Under the pieces are notes generated by a model. The model did no database searches, had not been told where the DNA came from, and saw only the letters and a list, made by a program, of their open reading frames with translations. Source: Methanorbis rubei (GTDB lineage Archaea > Halobacteriota > Methanomicrobia > Methanomicrobiales > Methanocorpusculaceae). Taken from it: 64,000 nt of DNA. The stretch covers positions 307,545 to 371,544 of the forward strand of contig NZ_JAWDKB010000001.1 in NCBI RefSeq assembly GCF_032714495.1, in the 5' to 3' direction. Made by a program: the position numbers and the translations under genes. Positions 1-7,978 of the stretch are shown in pieces (position 1 is the stretch's first letter; every line of letters begins with the position of its first letter).

Positions 1-449
1 TTGGTGTTGAACACATCGCAGAGATCGGTTGAGCCTGAGCCCATGCGGCAGTCGACGATGACATCACGGTTCATGTCAAAGGTCGGAATCGTGGTGCTGA
101 GATAGTCGCGTGCTGCTTCAACGGCAATTGCATCGGTTGCAAAGACCTTGTTGCCGAAGGTGCGGGTTGCTCTTCCAGTGAGGAGGAAGTAGATCGGTTT
201 TACAATCTTTCCGCCGCCGAATGCAGGGGCTGATTCGCCTGCAACAACTTCTCCCTGATCGGTGTTGTGGTGCAGGACGCCGCCGTCGCATTCAGCCATA
301 TATTCCTTGCAGAGTGCGCGGGAAATTGCCTCTGCGACACCGTCTGCAAGGCTGTCCGGGTGACCGATACACTTGCGTTCGACGAGCTCGACTTTCTGTT
401 TCTCAATAGGGGTCTGCGAGAGATGCTTGACGCTGATATTTCTCTTCAC
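1..449 (-). CDS. mat: S-adenosylmethionine synthetase, archaeal type (3' part outside window)
   Basis: Makes S-adenosylmethionine from methionine and ATP in the cytoplasm. I translated the reverse strand from GTG at 449. The N-terminus carries SVKHLSQTPIEKQKVELVER followed by KCIGHPDSLADG, which I recognise as the start of the archaeal SAM synthetase family (unlike bacterial MetK). About 149 residues lie in the window and the reading frame runs off the left edge, so the gene is partial here. GTG is chosen because an in-frame TAA lies just upstream and the family normally begins right before this motif. An AT-rich TATA-like stretch lies about 35-40 nt upstream (around 483-491). The GTG start is unusual for a housekeeping gene. 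Confident in identity. Confidence 0.93.
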   Translation of the reverse strand, partial: MKRNISVKHLSQTPIEKQKVELVERKCIGHPDSLADGVAEAISRALCKEYMAECDGGVLHHNTDQGEVVAGESAPAFGGGKIVKPIYFLLTGRATRTFGNKVFATDAIAVEAARDYLSTTIPTFDMNRDVIVDCRMGSGSTDLCDVFNT

Positions 450-614
450 TTTTTAATCACTTCTCAATCATCTGATGTTTAAGTATAAAATAGTTATTTT
501 CAAAAAATAGATTTTTTTGCTATATTGCAAACTTTGCCTATAAAGATTTTGTATTGGCAATACAGAGTGCGGAAATATAGTGAAACGTGTCTGAAAAAAG
601 AAAAGAAAAAGGAG

Positions 615-1112
615 TTATTCTTTCTTGCATCCGAGGTGGTGGTCGATAAAGATCAGGGCTTCGGGAGACTTGCCCGCCTTCTCAAGCATGTCAACAATAT
701 CTCTTGCGGTCTCCTCCTCTTCCACCTGTTCGGTGACGAACCACTGAAGTTCTGCAGCTGCCGCGTAATCCTTCTCGGCAATGGCGGTCTCCATGATCTT
801 GTTGATCATGGCGGTGACTTTGATCTCATGACCGTAGACCGCCTTGAAGATCTCATGCAGATCCTTTGCGGTTGTTGCAGGTTTTTCGATTGCGTCAAAC
901 TTCACGTCAATGCCTTTGCGGATCAGGTAGTCGTAGAACTTCGATGCATGGGTCATCTCTTCGCCTGCATGGGCACGGAGCCAAGCTGCCGCACCATTCC
1001 ATTTCATCGCACTTGCATCAGCGGAGAGCTGCAGGTACAGGTATGCAGAGTACATCTCTGCATTAACCTGTTTGAGAATTGCATCATATACGCCGGATTT
1101 TTTTACTGCCAT
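615..1112 (-). CDS. ftn: Ferritin (non-haem, FtnA-like)
   Basis: Iron-storage ferritin that oxidises Fe(II) and stores mineral in a 24-mer shell. The 165-residue length matches prokaryotic ferritins. A ferroxidase-type set is visible: Glu19, then E52-x-x-H55 in the second helix (EEMTH), and later glutamates in GHEIKV and VEEEETA. The C-terminus ends HHLGCKKE. A purine-rich site (GGAG) lies about 12 nt before the ATG. Upstream there is a TATA-like AAATATATTC on the minus strand (1163-1172) with an overlapping palindrome, listed separately. The gene stands alone. In a strict anaerobe it would fit iron storage and oxygen tolerance, alongside FprA at 20.6 kb. The long plus-strand frame across it is antisense. 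Confidence 0.93.
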   Translation of the reverse strand: MAVKKSGVYDAILKQVNAEMYSAYLYLQLSADASAMKWNGAAAWLRAHAGEEMTHASKFYDYLIRKGIDVKFDAIEKPATTAKDLHEIFKAVYGHEIKVTAMINKIMETAIAEKDYAAAAELQWFVTEQVEEEETARDIVDMLEKAGKSPEALIFIDHHLGCKKE

Positions 1113-1162
1113 AGTTTTTCAGAGCTCCTGCCGGAATCAGGAATTCCGGTGTTCGGATAGTA

Positions 1163-1180
1163 GAATATATTTCATGAAAT
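1163..1180 (-). promoter_or_regulatory. Candidate ferritin promoter with palindrome
   Basis: ATTTCATGAAAT (1169-1180) is a perfect 12-bp palindrome that overlaps the upstream edge of a TATA-like AAATATATTC read on the minus strand (1163-1172). It sits about 50-65 nt before the ferritin ATG. The position suits a repressor or activator site. Which protein binds it cannot be told from the sequence. Confidence 0.4.
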
Positions 1181-1408
1181 GGTATTAAAGTGCGGATGAG
1201 GGCAAAATGTATCTCTCGGGGAAAAGTTTCGTTCAAAAATGAGAAAGAACATTTTGTGGCATCAAAGATGTTAGATTTTTTCAGTGTGTTCCGTGGACGA
1301 ATTAGATGCAATAAGGTAACATTCGTTTTTTTCCCTTCCTGTTTAAATAGATGTAAAGTTTTTTCGACGAACAGCCTTATTGCAGAGTCCTACTAACAAG
1401 TACATCCA

Positions 1409-2626
1409 ATGGAATCCAGATCGCGCCTTGTTGCCATGCCGCTTGTGGTAACCCTGCTGATGCTTGTAGCGCCGCTGATCCATCCTTATATTGTCGGGGC
1501 AGTAGTAATTCTGCTGTCCATCATTCTCTATACGATTCATAAAACTCATTATCTTGCGATCTCGATCGCGGTCCTTGCACTGCTGTATGGTATCGGATTT
1601 ATTCCGGTGACCGCATTTGTGGCCCCCATGATGATGATGGTCTGGGGCGAGTTCATTGCCAGGATTCTTAATAATCATCTACCTGACACCCTTGCCTTTA
1701 CCGCGGGTTCAGTGCTTGGTATTGCAGCCACCATGATCTACTGCCAACAGCTTGACTGGCTTGTCGGCATCATTGCGGTTGTGGTGCTACTGATGCTTCG
1801 AAGTATCCTCACGAACCGCGATGATGCGTCGATGATAGGTCTTTTAGGCGTTGCAATGACGATTACGCTGTTCTTTGACCTGGACTTCACATACGATGCA
1901 ACCATGCTTGCCCTGGCAGTCGCGGTCTGTGCCGGCTTTGCCTACTTTGCCTATCGGGCAAAGACCGTTGATGCGAGCGGCGTGTTTGCAGCAGTTTTAT
2001 TCGGCATAATTTTGATCACCTTTGCAGGCGTGCCCTGGTTCCTTATCGTTATCAGCTTCTTTATTCTCGGATCCTTTTTCACCAAATACAGATATGCGGA
2101 AAAAGTGTTCCTTGGTGTTGAGCAGGGAAAGAGCGGACGCCGCGGCTACCTGAACGCATTTGCCAATGCCCTTGTAGGAGTTGCCGGCGCAATCCTCTTC
2201 GGTATCACCGGCAATGAAATATTTATCGCGCTGTTCCTCGGTTGCATTGCAACCGCTACCGCAGACACTCTTGCGAGCGAGATCGGTGTTACCGGCGGAA
2301 CTCCTTATATGATCACCACGCTGAGGCCGGTGCCTGCCGGAACGAACGGCGGTGTTACGGTGCTTGGCGAGCTTGCGTGTCTGCTTGGCGCCACAATCAT
2401 CTGCGGACTTGCGTTTCTGCTGGATGTTGCGCCATGGTATATCTGCGTGATCGGCATCATTGCCGGATTTGTCGGCACGAATGTTGACAGTCTGATTGGT
2501 GCACTCATCGAGAACAAGGGCGTCATCGGAAATTCCGGCACAAATTTGCTTGCAACCCTTTCCGGCGGCCTGTTTGCGATGGCGGCGTACTGGGTGGCTG
2601 TGACTGTGTCGGCCAGCTTTTTTTGA
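1409..2626 (+). CDS. DUF92 family integral membrane protein
   Basis: A 405-residue polytopic membrane protein with roughly ten hydrophobic segments. The C-terminal half has the DUF92 (TIGR00297) signature: NAFANALVG, then ATATADTLASEIG, and GTNGGVTVLGELACLLGA. The family includes plant VTE6, a phytyl-phosphate kinase. In archaea a role in isoprenoid phosphate metabolism or salvage is an inference only. A TATA-like GTTTAAATAG lies about 60 nt upstream. The TGA stop is immediately followed by a repeat element (family A) whose left end reads TGAAACGCG. Family assignment is good, function uncertain. Confidence 0.8.
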   Translation: MESRSRLVAMPLVVTLLMLVAPLIHPYIVGAVVILLSIILYTIHKTHYLAISIAVLALLYGIGFIPVTAFVAPMMMMVWGEFIARILNNHLPDTLAFTAGSVLGIAATMIYCQQLDWLVGIIAVVVLLMLRSILTNRDDASMIGLLGVAMTITLFFDLDFTYDATMLALAVAVCAGFAYFAYRAKTVDASGVFAAVLFGIILITFAGVPWFLIVISFFILGSFFTKYRYAEKVFLGVEQGKSGRRGYLNAFANALVGVAGAILFGITGNEIFIALFLGCIATATADTLASEIGVTGGTPYMITTLRPVPAGTNGGVTVLGELACLLGATIICGLAFLLDVAPWYICVIGIIAGFVGTNVDSLIGALIENKGVIGNSGTNLLATLSGGLFAMAAYWVAVTVSASFF

Positions 2627-2782
2627 TGAAACGCGAATAGCGCGAATCGCATGCCTTCGGCCTGCTCACCGCTTTACGGAATAAAAAAATCGCCAATGGC
2701 GATTTTTAAGGGATTACCAAAATTATTTTTTGGACACATCTATCCATTTAGAGATGCATAGATTTTTTTATTCGCGTTTTGA
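2627..2782. repeat. Family A inverted-repeat element, copy 1
   Basis: Left end TGAAACGCGAATAGCGCGAAT and right end TTATTCGCGTTTTGA are inverted. Inside lies a second inverted unit, AAATCGCCAATGGCGATTT. The centre (2707-2760) is AT-rich and matches copy 3 at 42.9 kb when that copy is read in reverse. A 32-nt module (2648-2679) is inserted in the left arm with AAT on both sides. The element starts at the base after the DUF92 stop codon. No coding capacity. Confidence 0.8.
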
Positions 2783-2914
2783 AATATTTGCCACCGCGCA
2801 ACTCCCATTCTAATATTTTCTGCATCCATGGTCGACTCAGAAATACTATGCAAAGTGCAGGAAAACCCCACATTAAAATGGATGTGTGACTGATAAGTAT
2901 GTGGAAGGGATACG

Positions 2915-3418
2915 GTGCAGATATCACTCAAACTTGAACTGAGCGACAAGCCGGGACAGCTTCTTGCTGCAATTAAACCGGTTTCCGACAGCGGGGCAAA
3001 TATTATATCGATTATGCATCAGCGCGATGCCGCCGCAAGCGACGGCACACTGATTGTGGACATAGTGGTCTCTCTTCCACAGGGCCGCCTCGGCCAGCTG
3101 GAAGCTGCACTGCGGTCAAACGGCATTGAGATCATCCGCATCGGAACCGATCATCTGACCTGTACCAAGACATTTATTTTAATCGGCCACATTCTGCACA
3201 CCGATTTAACGGATACTATCAATAGAATCGATAAAGCAAACGTTGCCGAAGTAACCGAGCTTCACATAGTGATGCCGGGAATTACGCAGCCGTCCACCGC
3301 GAAGCTGACGATTAAAGCCGCGGGTTCTGCAGAGATGGATCAGGCATGCAAGCTTCTGATGGAGATTGCCGAGGAGAAAGAACTCCTGATTATCGACGAA
3401 GAGGGAGGCCTCGCATGA
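2915..3418 (+). CDS. ACT-domain regulatory protein
   Basis: 167 residues with an N-terminal ACT domain (LKLELSDKPGQLLAAIKPVSD, then GANIISIMHQRD) and a second ACT-like half from about residue 85 (FILIGHILHTDLTDTINRI). ACT domains bind amino acids and give feedback control. The start is GTG at 2915, preceded by GGAAGGGA 4-11 nt upstream. The stop overlaps the ATG of homoserine dehydrogenase (ATGA), so the two are translationally coupled. I infer that this protein is a separate regulatory subunit or sensor for the following enzyme, whose own sequence is too short to carry an ACT domain. Confidence 0.85.
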   Translation: MQISLKLELSDKPGQLLAAIKPVSDSGANIISIMHQRDAAASDGTLIVDIVVSLPQGRLGQLEAALRSNGIEIIRIGTDHLTCTKTFILIGHILHTDLTDTINRIDKANVAEVTELHIVMPGITQPSTAKLTIKAAGSAEMDQACKLLMEIAEEKELLIIDEEGGLA

Positions 3419-4413
3419 CACCGATGCGGATTGCTCTTCTCGGCCTCGGCTCTGTAGGGAAAGGCGTGGCAAAAGTTCTTGCAAACCCTGAGTACGGGTT
3501 TGTAATAACTGCTGCCGCTGACTCCAAAAGCGGCGTTGTTGCTCCGGCAGGCACGACCCTTGACATGTGCGAGGTTTTTGCCCGCAAAAATGCGACTGGC
3601 AGATGCGGAGACTCTGCATGGTCTGCGGAGAGAATTGTCCGCGAGGCTGAGTATGATATTTTAGTTGAGGTGTCGCCGACAAATGCCCAGACCGGTGAGC
3701 CTGCGCTCTCCAACATCCGCGCTGCACTGATGCGGGGCAAACATGTGGTGACCTCCAACAAGGGTCCGATCTCAATCGCATACCCTGAACTTTCGGCAAC
3801 TGCAAAGGAACACAACGCAGGGCTGATGTTTGAAGGAACAGTTGCAGGAGCAGTCCCGATTATGAACGGTCTGCGCTGCGGTCTTGCCGGCAACCGCGTG
3901 AACGCACTGTTTGGTGTTTTGAATGGAACCTGCAACTACATTCTGACAAGAATGGAGGAGGAGGGTCTCACCTATCAGCAGGCTCTTGCGGAAGCAAGCG
4001 ACCTGGGATACGCAGAAGCCGACCCGAGTGCGGATGTGAACGGAACTGATGCGGCGATCAAGCTCGTGATTCTTGCAAACACGATGCTTGGTATGAATGT
4101 GAAGCTGGATGATGTGATCCGCGTCGGTATCGACGGCATGACCGCCGATGCTTTGATGATGGCGGCAAAGACCGGTCACACGATCCGGCTTATTGCGTCC
4201 ATTCATCCGGAGAAGCGGCTGCTGGAAGTGTCGCCGCGTCTGATTCACAAAGAGCATCCGCTTGTTGTTGACGGAACACTCAATGCGGTGACGGTGGACA
4301 CCGAGCTTGCCGGACCCATCACGTTTATCGGCAGAGGGGCCGGTTCGGTTGAGACGGCAAGCGCTGTTCTCGCGGATCTGCTTGCGTTAAAGGAACGATA
4401 TGACGGCAAGTGA
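3415..4413 (+). CDS. hom: Homoserine dehydrogenase
   Basis: Reduces aspartate semialdehyde to homoserine with NAD(P)H, on the path to threonine and methionine. The 333 residues comprise a Rossmann fold (IALLGLGSVGKGVAK), the NKGPIS segment, and the catalytic-domain signature around EADPSADVNGTDAAIK. The start is set at 3415 because it overlaps the ACT gene stop and the fold begins directly there. The longer upstream frame would read through the ACT gene. It lacks the C-terminal ACT domain of bacterial Hom; the overlapping upstream gene supplies one. The upstream enzyme, aspartate-semialdehyde dehydrogenase, is at 13.0-14.0 kb. Confidence 0.95.
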   Translation: MTPMRIALLGLGSVGKGVAKVLANPEYGFVITAAADSKSGVVAPAGTTLDMCEVFARKNATGRCGDSAWSAERIVREAEYDILVEVSPTNAQTGEPALSNIRAALMRGKHVVTSNKGPISIAYPELSATAKEHNAGLMFEGTVAGAVPIMNGLRCGLAGNRVNALFGVLNGTCNYILTRMEEEGLTYQQALAEASDLGYAEADPSADVNGTDAAIKLVILANTMLGMNVKLDDVIRVGIDGMTADALMMAAKTGHTIRLIASIHPEKRLLEVSPRLIHKEHPLVVDGTLNAVTVDTELAGPITFIGRGAGSVETASAVLADLLALKERYDGK

Positions 4414-5533
4414 GAAAAAATCCGGAGGAGTTTTAGGCAGACGCGGCCAGTTTTTGGCCGCCATGCGCCAGATGACATTTGAGTCCGGCCATTTTACGAC
4501 AGCCGAGCTTGCGGACGCTGCAACAGTTCCACGCTCCACTGCTCAGGACTGGATCAACCGCCTGATCCGCGAGGGCTGCATTTTTACGAAGGAAGAGAAG
4601 CATGGCAGGCATCCGGCACGGTATGCTTCCCGAAGTGCAATGCCGTCAACGACATGCAACCGCATTTTTACGACCGCTGACGGCGACATGGTGGAGATTT
4701 TTCATGAGTGTCTGAGCAGCGGGTGTGCAGGGTTCTGTGAGTTTCATCACCGGCGTGCCGGTGGCGCTGCGCTTTCGGTGCGGCGAGATGGGATGCTGTT
4801 TCGCGAGCTTGCAAAAGTGGGGCCTGCTGTTGAGCCTGACTTAAGTTCCGCTGCGGTCGGCCTTGCCGGCGTCCGCCGCGAGGATGATATGGTCGTGCAG
4901 ACGATCCGATCAGTTTACGGCGGCCCTGCCTACTCGCTGTCCTCGATGATGGGGCAGGCGAAAGGGGTGTGCGGTGTGTCGATCGCCTCAGCAGATGGAG
5001 TGGTGAGCGGCGAGGTGAAGACCAGGGCGCTGGTTCCGGTAACGGTCGGCATTGATGATACCGACCGGAAAGGATGCGGCGGTGCGACGTTTGCGCTGTC
5101 GCAGGCGTTGATGAAGTATCTCTCGGACGGCACTGAGGTTATCGGCATCCGGCATCAGGTGGCGGTGCTCTGTCAGGATATTGAGGAGAAAACTGCCGGA
5201 AACTCATGCAGTTTTCTCGAACTCGCGGTCCTTCCCGACGCGGTCGCAGGGCTCTCTGCGAAGATATGCAGATTTGTTGAAGAGGAGAGTGTTTCTGCAA
5301 ACTGGGGCGTCGCTGTCGCGACCGGTATCGGCGTTCAGGCTGAGTTGCTCTCTCTTGGCGCTCGTGCCAGGTCCGAGCGGCTGACTCTTGATGAGGTCCT
5401 TGGAATTGCAAAAGAGTGCAATGTTCTGACTTTTGGCGGCAATGGAATTATCGGTGCGGTGGCAGCGGTGTCGCTTCGAACGCAGGAGCAGGAAGTACTG
5501 CTGGATCTTTCAAATCCTGTTTCTCTCAGCTAA
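4400..5533 (+). CDS. Winged-helix protein with a TiaS-like / methanogenesis-marker-11-like IDDTD domain
   Basis: 377 residues. The first ~75 form a helix-turn-helix (TTAELADAATVPRSTAQDWINRL, then a wing with KHGRHPARYA). The middle has a Cys-containing segment (CLSSGCAGFCEFHH). The C-terminal half contains VTVGIDDTDRKGCGGAT, which resembles the IDDTD signature of TiaS (tRNA-Ile2 agmatidine synthetase) and of methanogenesis marker protein 11. It starts inside hom (14-nt overlap), which ties it to the ACT-hom operon. I cannot assign a function. The combination of a DNA-binding head with an IDDTD domain suggests a ligand-sensing regulator rather than a tRNA enzyme. The zinc ribbon and OB parts of TiaS are not evident. 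Confidence 0.6.
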   Translation: MTASEKKSGGVLGRRGQFLAAMRQMTFESGHFTTAELADAATVPRSTAQDWINRLIREGCIFTKEEKHGRHPARYASRSAMPSTTCNRIFTTADGDMVEIFHECLSSGCAGFCEFHHRRAGGAALSVRRDGMLFRELAKVGPAVEPDLSSAAVGLAGVRREDDMVVQTIRSVYGGPAYSLSSMMGQAKGVCGVSIASADGVVSGEVKTRALVPVTVGIDDTDRKGCGGATFALSQALMKYLSDGTEVIGIRHQVAVLCQDIEEKTAGNSCSFLELAVLPDAVAGLSAKICRFVEEESVSANWGVAVATGIGVQAELLSLGARARSERLTLDEVLGIAKECNVLTFGGNGIIGAVAAVSLRTQEQEVLLDLSNPVSLS

Positions 5534-5553
5534 ACCTTTTTATCGGTTTGAGT

Positions 5554-5569
5554 GTAAAATATATTTTAC
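5554..5569. promoter_or_regulatory. 16-bp perfect palindrome abutting a start codon
   Basis: GTAAAATATATTTTAC ends at the base before the ATG of the FKBP lipoprotein. A TATA-like TTTTTATC lies at about 5537-5544, so the palindrome covers the expected transcription start. This is the geometry of a repressor operator or a very short leader hairpin. Confidence 0.5.
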
Positions 5570-6115
5570 ATGAATAAAAAAATACTCGGTGTTCTGTTCG
5601 CAGCTGTGGCCCTGTGTCTGGTGGTTTTTGCCGCAGGATGCATCGGCACTGCGGATCAGACGGCAAAGGTCAATGATACGGTGAATGTTTTTTACACCCT
5701 GACGCTTGAGGACGGCATGGTGGCTGAGTCAAATGTTGGGAAAACTCCGCTGACGTTTGTTGTCGGTTCGGGCAGAGTGGTGAAAGGGTTTGACGACGCG
5801 ATTCTCGGAATGAAACCTGGTGAGACGAAGACGGTTACTCTGACGCCTGATCTGGCATACGGCGAGTACAGCTACAACACGTATGCTGACGTTCCGATCT
5901 CAATGGCGGAAACCTACAACAACGGACCTATTGAGATTGGATCCACATTCCTGATGTACGATTACTCGACCGGTGCAATTCAGGTGGTACTGGGTGAGGT
6001 CGTGATCATTGACAATGAAAGCAACATGACCCGTGTCGTCATAAATGCCCCATATGCCGGAAAGACGCTGATCTTTGAGATCACTCTCGACTCGATCGGC
6101 ACAAAAACCACATAA
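5570..6115 (+). CDS. FKBP-type peptidyl-prolyl isomerase, exported lipoprotein
   Basis: 181 residues. The signal sequence MNKKILGVLFAAVALCLVVF is followed by a lipobox-like AAGC with Cys24 as the probable lipidated residue, so the protein should sit on the outer face of the membrane. The FKBP fold follows: NDTVNVFYTLTLEDG, then VGSGRVVKGFDDAILGMKPGETKTVTL, and YGEYS. It would catalyse prolyl cis-trans isomerisation and assist folding of exported proteins. The flap insertion is larger than in minimal FKBPs, as in SlyD-type proteins. A cytoplasmic relative lies 190 bp downstream, separated by a remnant of a family C repeat. Confidence 0.9.
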   Translation: MNKKILGVLFAAVALCLVVFAAGCIGTADQTAKVNDTVNVFYTLTLEDGMVAESNVGKTPLTFVVGSGRVVKGFDDAILGMKPGETKTVTLTPDLAYGEYSYNTYADVPISMAETYNNGPIEIGSTFLMYDYSTGAIQVVLGEVVIIDNESNMTRVVINAPYAGKTLIFEITLDSIGTKTT

Positions 6116-6140
6116 TTTTTTTTATCTCTCATCTGGGTTT

Positions 6141-6253
6141 GCCTATTAATTCCTGCCATCCACAGAACCCGAAAAAATTAATTTTCGTGTGTACCGGTTT
6201 TCCATGGGCGGAGCTATAACGAACGTTAGTTGTCAATAAACGAACTTATGACC
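6141..6253. repeat. Family C element remnant (copy 4)
   Basis: Left end GCCTATTAATTCCTG and right block TGGGCGGAGCTA...GAACGTTAGTTG.CAATAAACGAA match both flanks of the full element at 37145-37368, but almost all of the hairpin arms are missing. This shows that the element extends beyond the visible hairpin. It lies between the two FKBP genes. Confidence 0.65.
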
Positions 6254-6306
6254 AAAGTCCCCCCTCTTCCGAAATTACTTAAACCCGCGCGACCCACAAA
6301 ACCGGT

Positions 6307-6738
6307 ATGTCTGTACAATGCGGCGACACGATCCGTGTCCACTATACGGGAAAACTCACCGACGGCACTCAGTTCGATTCTTCCGAGGGTCGCGACCCGC
6401 TCGAGTTCCATGTCGGCAGCGGCATGGTGATCCCTGGTTTTGACAACGGCGTGATCGGCATGGAGATCGGGGAGACCCGTGTTCTTGAGATTCCGGCAAA
6501 AGATGCCTACGGCGAAAAATCTGAAGATATGATGGTGGCAATTCCCCGCGAGGAGTTTGGGCCTGACTTCACCGCAAACGTTGGCGAACAACTCATGATT
6601 CAGCTCGGCGACGGCAACCAGATTCCGGTAACAATCTGCCAGATCGATGAGAACACCGTGACGCTTGACGCCAATCCTCATCTCGCAGGACAGGATCTGA
6701 TCTTTACCGTAACGCTTGTTGAAGTCGTCGTCGACTAA
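6307..6738 (+). CDS. FKBP-type peptidyl-prolyl isomerase (SlyD-like, cytoplasmic)
   Basis: 143 residues without a signal peptide. FKBP core: GDTIRVHYTGKLTDGTQFDSS, then VGSGMVIPGFDNGVIGMEIGETR and DAYGEKS. The insert-in-flap domain continues through residue ~120, and the chain closes with DLIFTVTLVEVVVD. It isomerises prolyl bonds and acts as a folding helper in the cytoplasm. This is the standard archaeal short FKBP. A TATA-like ATTACTTAAACC lies about 25-30 nt before the ATG, so the leader is probably very short. It is paralogous to the exported copy just upstream. Confidence 0.93.
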   Translation: MSVQCGDTIRVHYTGKLTDGTQFDSSEGRDPLEFHVGSGMVIPGFDNGVIGMEIGETRVLEIPAKDAYGEKSEDMMVAIPREEFGPDFTANVGEQLMIQLGDGNQIPVTICQIDENTVTLDANPHLAGQDLIFTVTLVEVVVD

Positions 6739-6824
6739 ATATCATCACTTTTCTTTTTTCATATCTTGCACAGAAGAGAAAGATGTTATACTGTTGGTCA
6801 AAGATATTTTCGTACGGAATATCT

Positions 6825-7973
6825 ATGAAAAATATGTTTGCAAAAAAATTCGGCTTCGGCTTAATGCGCCTGCCGCTCAACAACCCTGACGACATGGCAG
6901 ACATCGACATCAAAACTCTGCAGAACATGGTCGACTCCTTCATGAAGCAGGGCTTCTCCTACTTCGACACCGCCTATGTCTACACCGGGAGCGAAGAGGC
7001 AATCCGCGAGACACTCACAAAGCGCTATCCCCGTGACAGCTTCGCCCTTGCAAGCAAACTGCCAATCTTTGCCGTCTCTGCAGAGAGTGATCAGGAAAAA
7101 ATTTTCAATGATCAGTTGCAGCGTGCCGGAGTCGACTACTTCGACGTTTACCTCCTCCACAATGTCACGATCGAGACCTATCAGTCCGCACAAAAATTTC
7201 ACACCTTCGAGTTTTTAAAACAGCTAAAAGAACAGGGAAAGATCAAAACGCTCGGCATTTCATATCATGACAATGCCGAGCTGTTGGACGAAGTCCTCAC
7301 CGCTCACCCTGAGATTGAGATAATTCTTTTGCAGATTAATTACCTTGACTGGGACAACGATACCATCCAGTCAGGAAAATGTTATGACGTTGCCCGCAAA
7401 CACCAGCTCCCAATAATTATCATGGAACCGCTCAAGGGCGGGACCCTTGCCAATGTTCCAAAAGATGCCGAGAAACTTTTCAAACAGTACAACCCTGACG
7501 CGTCTCCTGCCTCATGGGCAATCCGGTATGCGGCAGGACTTGACGGTGTGGTCATGGTCCTCTCCGGCATGTCAACTATGGATCAGATGTTGGACAACAC
7601 CGCATACATGCAAAATTTCACTCCCTTAAACGAGGAGGAGCACAAAATTATTGCACAGGCCGCAGAGATAATTTCCGCAAACATTGCTATTCCCTGCACA
7701 GCCTGCATGTACTGTGTGGGCACCTGTCCTGAAAATATTCCGATTCCCAAGTACTTTGATCTCTACAACAACAAGATGCAGACGATTGAGATGGCATATT
7801 ATCCGCAGCAGCAGTACTATGATAATTACACCAAAACCCATGGCAAAGCATCTGACTGTGTGGAGTGCGGCGCATGCGAGGAACACTGCCCCCAGCATCT
7901 GAAGATCATTGATCTTTTGAAGGATGTCGCAAAAGAGTTTGAGGTTGCTTTGCCGAGTGAGTTAGCAGAGTAA
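6825..7973 (+). CDS. Aldo/keto reductase with C-terminal 4Fe-4S motifs
   Basis: 382 residues from ATG 6825. The N-terminal TIM barrel has FGFGLMRLPLNN, SYFDTAYVYTGSEEAIRE and DYFDVYLLHNV, with the usual Asp-Tyr-Lys-His context. The C-terminus adds two cysteine clusters, CTACMYCVGTCPENIPIP and CVECGACEEHCPQHL, typical of the ferredoxin-tailed aldo/keto reductases common in anaerobes. Substrate unknown; electrons probably pass through the clusters. An ATG 14 codons upstream (6783) is possible, but the barrel starts right after 6825. The leader contains TTTTCGTACGGAA, a near-palindrome reminiscent of MsvR-type boxes. I note it without claiming binding. Confidence 0.9.
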   Translation: MKNMFAKKFGFGLMRLPLNNPDDMADIDIKTLQNMVDSFMKQGFSYFDTAYVYTGSEEAIRETLTKRYPRDSFALASKLPIFAVSAESDQEKIFNDQLQRAGVDYFDVYLLHNVTIETYQSAQKFHTFEFLKQLKEQGKIKTLGISYHDNAELLDEVLTAHPEIEIILLQINYLDWDNDTIQSGKCYDVARKHQLPIIIMEPLKGGTLANVPKDAEKLFKQYNPDASPASWAIRYAAGLDGVVMVLSGMSTMDQMLDNTAYMQNFTPLNEEEHKIIAQAAEIISANIAIPCTACMYCVGTCPENIPIPKYFDLYNNKMQTIEMAYYPQQQYYDNYTKTHGKASDCVECGACEEHCPQHLKIIDLLKDVAKEFEVALPSELAE

Positions 7974-7978
7974 AAAAA

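Noticed and set aside
525..1160. 211-codon plus-strand frame across the ferritin gene
   Set aside because: It is antisense to a clear ferritin and has no family features; long shadow frames are frequent at this base composition.
2242..2652. Open frames inside and opposite the DUF92 gene
   Set aside because: They overlap its conserved C-terminal half and show no domain character.
6805..6823. MsvR-type box TTTTCGTACGGAA before the aldo/keto reductase
   Set aside because: The halves are not symmetric around one centre and only part of the known motif is present, so it is noted in the gene entry only.
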